The notes under the pieces are model-generated. The model saw only the letters and a list, made by a program, of their open reading frames with translations, had not been told where the DNA came from and did no database searches. From positions 1 to 9,115 of the forward strand of contig PKXR01000068.1 in the NCBI GenBank assembly GCA_003133485.1: 9,115 nucleotides of DNA, written 5' to 3'. The position numbers were made by a program, and so were the translations under genes. The stretch is from Candidatus Dormiibacterota bacterium (GTDB lineage: Bacteria > Chloroflexota > Dormibacteria > UBA8260 > Bog-877). Below, piece by piece: positions 7,177-9,115 of this stretch (positions within the stretch are counted from its first letter, which is position 1; every line of letters starts with the position of its first letter).

Positions 7177-7545
7177 TCAGAACATTCGGTGGCTGGGGCG
7201 GGAGGATTCTAACCTCCAATTACCTGATCCGGAGTCAGGGCGCTCGGCGTTAAAGCCGTTTTGATCTGTGCCGGGGGTCCTGACAGTTGATTGCCGCGGT
7301 AGCTGGCCCAGGCCGGACTCCATCGGGTCACGGTCAGCCTTGTCTCGGTGGATCCAGACGTTTTCCGGCTCATGACCCGTGTCGAACTCCCGATCGAACC
7401 GGTGCTGGAAGGGATCCGGGCGGTCGTCGTCACCCACCGCCGCAGCCGTAGCGGTCCGGGCGCCGGCCGCCCTCCGCCGCCGGATATCGGTCGTCAGGGC
7501 GTTCCGCACTTCGGGAGAAAGCGCTGAGTCATGTTCTGCAGACAC
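7177..7545 (-). CDS. hypothetical 122-aa ORF running into a tRNA remnant
   Basis: The frame opens at GTG 7545 (MSAEHDSALSPEVRN) with a weak AGGGA a few bases upstream. Residues 1 to about 80 have G/C-rich third positions and a charged, protein-like composition, including VGDDDRPDPFQHRFDREFD and HEPENVWIHRDKADRDP, which suggests real coding. I do not recognise the family and see no membrane or secretion signal. After about residue 83 the third-position bias fades and the frame passes through a tRNA-Arg-like sequence, so the C-terminus is probably not original. It begins about 26 bases past the icd terminator T-run. It may be a 3'-truncated gene. Confidence 0.4.
   Translation of the reverse strand: MSAEHDSALSPEVRNALTTDIRRRRAAGARTATAAAVGDDDRPDPFQHRFDREFDTGHEPENVWIHRDKADRDPMESGLGQLPRQSTVRTPGTDQNGFNAERPDSGSGNWRLESSRPSHRMF
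7190..7265 (-). pseudogene. decayed tRNA-Arg (anticodon CCG)
   Basis: On the minus strand the anticodon arm is intact: stem CCTGA/TCAGG (7239-7235, 7227-7223) around the loop CTCCGGA, giving anticodon CCG at 7232-7230. A five-base variable region follows, then a T-arm GGAGG/CCTCC with loop TTAGAAT, then CGCCCCA, G and an encoded CCA at 7192-7190. Three faults suggest it is dead. C56 of the T-loop is A. The D-arm (GCTT/GAGC) has a seven-base loop without the usual GG, and an extra base separates it from the anticodon stem. The 5' acceptor strand would be ATCAAAA instead of TGGGGCG, so the acceptor stem cannot form. It may be a genuine decayed gene or a 3' fragment left by integration at a tRNA gene. 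Confidence 0.6.
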
Positions 7546-7570
7546 CTGGGTCCCTGAGGGGTCCCCACGG

Positions 7571-7623
7571 AAAAAGAAAGCGGCCCCTGCTTTGGGTGAT
7601 AAAAGCCTGAGGGAAGGGGCCGC
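7571..7623 (-). terminator. Rho-independent terminator of icd
   Basis: A nine-base-pair outer stem (7580-7588 with 7615-7623, GCGGCCCCT/AGGGGCCGC) encloses a second small hairpin (GCTTT 7589-7593 with AAAGC 7602-7606). On the minus strand it is followed at once by TTTCTTTTT (7579-7571). It starts 19 bases past the icd stop codon. Confidence 0.88.
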
Positions 7624-7642
7624 CGCCCAGTTGCTGCCGGTC

Positions 7643-8857
7643 TCAGGCCAGACGGGCGCTGAGACCGCTGGCCAGCACCGCCACAAACTCTTCGGTGGTA
7701 AGCCAGGGAGCGTCAGGTCCGATCAGGAAGGCTAAGTCTCTGGTCATCTGGCCTGACTCGACAGTGCTGATGCAGACCTTCTCCAGCGCCTCGGCAAACT
7801 GGGTCACCTGGGGAGTCGAGTCCAGCTCGCCGCGATGGCCCAGTCCTCTGGTCCAGGCAAAAATTGACGCGATCGGGTTGGTCGAGGTGGGCAGCCCCTG
7901 CTGGTGCAGCCGGTAGTGCCGGGTGACCGTCCCGTGGGCCGCCTCGGCCTCCATGGTTCGCCCGTCAGGGGTAAGCAGCACGCTGGTCATCAGGCCGAGT
8001 GATCCGAAGCCCTGGGCGATGGTGTCGGACTGGACGTCACCATCGTAGTTCTTGCAGGCCCAGACATAACCTCCCTCCCACTTGAGTGCACCGGCCACCA
8101 TGTCGTCAATGAGGCGGTGTTCATAGGCTAGTCCGGCCGCCTCGAATTCGGCCTTGAACTCGGTGTCGTAGACCTCCGCGAAGAGATCCTTGAAGCGGCC
8201 ATCGTAGGCCTTGAGGATGGTGTTCTTGGTCGACAGATAGACGGGATAGCCGCGCCGAAGGCCGTATCGTAGAGCTGCCCTGGCGAAGTCCCGGATTGAG
8301 TCGTCGAAGTTGTACATTCCCATGGCGACTCCGCTGCCCACAAACCGAGCCACCTGAAACTCCATGGGTTCACCGCCGTCGTCCGGGGTGTAGGTGATAG
8401 TGACCCTTCCGGGACCGGGAACCAGGAAGTCGGTGGCCGCGTACTGGTCACCGTAGGCGTGACGTCCGATGACGATCGGCTTGGTCCAGCCGGGGACCAG
8501 GCGCGGTACGTTCGACATCACGATGGGCTCCCGGAAGATCACCCCGCCCAGGATGTTGCGGATGGTCCCGTTGGGCGACTTCCACATCTTCTTGAGGCCG
8601 AACTCCGCCACCCTCGCCTCGTCGGGGGTGATGGTGGCGCACTTCACGCCCACCCCATGGCGGGCAATGGCGTAGGCGGCGTCGACTGTAACTTTGTCGT
8701 CGGTGGCGTCGCGGTTGGTCATGCTGAGGTCGTAGTACTCAAGCTCGACATCCAAGTGGGGCAGGATGAGTTGGTCTTTGATCATCTGCCAGATGACCCT
8801 GGTCATCTCGTCGCCGTCTAGCTCTACCACGGGATTCGCGACCTTGATTCTGGCCAT
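7643..8857 (-). CDS. icd: NADP-dependent isocitrate dehydrogenase, homodimeric type II
   Basis: A 404-residue cytoplasmic TCA-cycle enzyme that oxidises isocitrate to 2-oxoglutarate and CO2 with NADP+. It is of the eukaryote-like dimeric class, full length and collinear with human IDH1: [20 protein letters not shown] at the start, then [20 protein letters not shown] (75-94). Substrate residues are all present: T77, S94, N96, R100, R109, R132, Y139 and K211. The metal-binding aspartates D251, D274 and D278 are also present. R313 and H314 match the human Arg314/His315 pair that selects NADP. No key residue is missing. The ATG is preceded by AAGAGGT at a six-base spacing, and a strong terminator follows, so it looks monocistronic. 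A hairpin and a duplicated 21-base element lie upstream. Confusion with the E. coli-type (type I) enzyme is ruled out by these sequence blocks. Confidence 0.97.
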   Translation of the reverse strand: MARIKVANPVVELDGDEMTRVIWQMIKDQLILPHLDVELEYYDLSMTNRDATDDKVTVDAAYAIARHGVGVKCATITPDEARVAEFGLKKMWKSPNGTIRNILGGVIFREPIVMSNVPRLVPGWTKPIVIGRHAYGDQYAATDFLVPGPGRVTITYTPDDGGEPMEFQVARFVGSGVAMGMYNFDDSIRDFARAALRYGLRRGYPVYLSTKNTILKAYDGRFKDLFAEVYDTEFKAEFEAAGLAYEHRLIDDMVAGALKWEGGYVWACKNYDGDVQSDTIAQGFGSLGLMTSVLLTPDGRTMEAEAAHGTVTRHYRLHQQGLPTSTNPIASIFAWTRGLGHRGELDSTPQVTQFAEALEKVCISTVESGQMTRDLAFLIGPDAPWLTTEEFVAVLASGLSARLA

Positions 8858-8876
8858 GGGTACCTCTTGGTAAGAA

Positions 8877-8901
8877 GATGGCCGCCGGCGTCGGCGGCAT
8901 C
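8877..8901 (-). promoter_or_regulatory. hairpin in the icd leader
   Basis: GCCGCCG (8881-8887) pairs with CGGCGGC (8892-8898) around a four-base loop. The stem extends by three pairs (8877-8879 with 8899-8901) if G8880 is bulged out. It lies about ten bases upstream of the icd Shine-Dalgarno and, if transcribed, could affect translation or mRNA stability. No T-run follows, so it is not a terminator. Confidence 0.4.
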
Positions 8902-8966
8902 GTGACTAGGTCTGGGATTCGCAGAGGTGGTCGCGTGGTCGCGGCCGTAACAAAGTTGGGGATTCG
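8901..8966. repeat. imperfect 21-base direct repeat upstream of icd
   Basis: The segments 8901-8921 and 8946-8966 match at 16 of 21 positions, with the shared core GGGATTCG, 45 bases apart. A third copy of the core lies at 8831-8838 inside icd. They could be paired regulator sites or chance; I could not place a convincing icd promoter between them. Confidence 0.35.
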
Positions 8967-9084
8967 AGCGGGGCTGGAGCGGCCAGCCTCAGTTCCAGGA
9001 TAGCGAGTCACCGAGTTGGAGGCGCGGTGGCGGGCGGCCCGGGCTGGTGGCTTTGGGGCGAGCCCAGCCTGCGAAGATGGTGAC

Positions 9085-9115
9085 GTGACAGACGCCACGG
9101 GCCCCATCCGCGAAG
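9085..9115 (+). CDS. possible start of a divergent gene, cut by window edge
   Basis: From GTG 9085 the frame reads MTDATGPIRE and stays open to the edge. The composition looks like a normal N-terminus and the place, divergent from icd, is suitable. There is no strong Shine-Dalgarno. Too little is present to name it. Confidence 0.3.
   Translation, partial: MTDATGPIRE

Noticed and set aside
8739..9107. A minus-strand ORF overlapping the icd start and leader
   Set aside because: It is in a different frame from icd and has Pro/Ala/Arg-rich composition. Its internal repeat RIPNFV/RIPDLV only reflects the direct repeats at 8901-8966.

Overview
The window is high-GC bacterial DNA. It reads most like a soil-type Actinomycetota, or a deep-branching high-GC relative such as Dormibacterota/Chloroflexota. 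The pointers are GTG starts, a probable leaderless promoter, actinobacterial-style secreted proteins and a eukaryote-like (type II) NADP isocitrate dehydrogenase. This placement is inferred from gene flavour only; nothing in the window fixes the taxon.

Layout. Positions 1-3368 hold a plus-strand group: a possible 38-residue small ORF, a GNAT N-acetyltransferase, an MFS_3/EntS-like exporter, and an unusual protein made of two SIS domains. That last protein resembles the isomerase half of GlmS (glucosamine-6-phosphate synthase) but has no glutaminase half and has an altered active site. It meets a minus-strand group head-on at about 3400, where a short inverted repeat separates the two.

The minus-strand group (3431-8857, read right to left) begins with icd. 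A composite hairpin/T-run terminator follows icd. Next come a short unrecognised ORF that runs into a decayed tRNA-Arg(CCG), a secreted right-handed beta-helix protein with a Thr-Pro linker, and a large lipoprotein of the arylsulfotransferase (ASST) type. The beta-helix gene has a good SigA-type promoter and a strong terminator. The ASST gene has a -10 box so close to its ATG that the transcript is probably leaderless. Each minus-strand gene therefore looks like its own transcription unit. Past icd, a possible divergent gene starts at the right edge.

How the genes fit together. The acetyltransferase, exporter and SIS protein could form a loose operon acting on a small, perhaps sugar-phosphate-derived, metabolite, but only gene order supports this. 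The two exported proteins are neighbours but have separate signals. icd is central metabolism. I see no defence system, CRISPR array, transposase or integrase. The least ordinary items are the divergent GlmS-like SIS protein, the tRNA-Arg remnant with an ORF running through it, and the compositionally distinct beta-helix gene next to that remnant. None of these amounts to a demonstrated new system.
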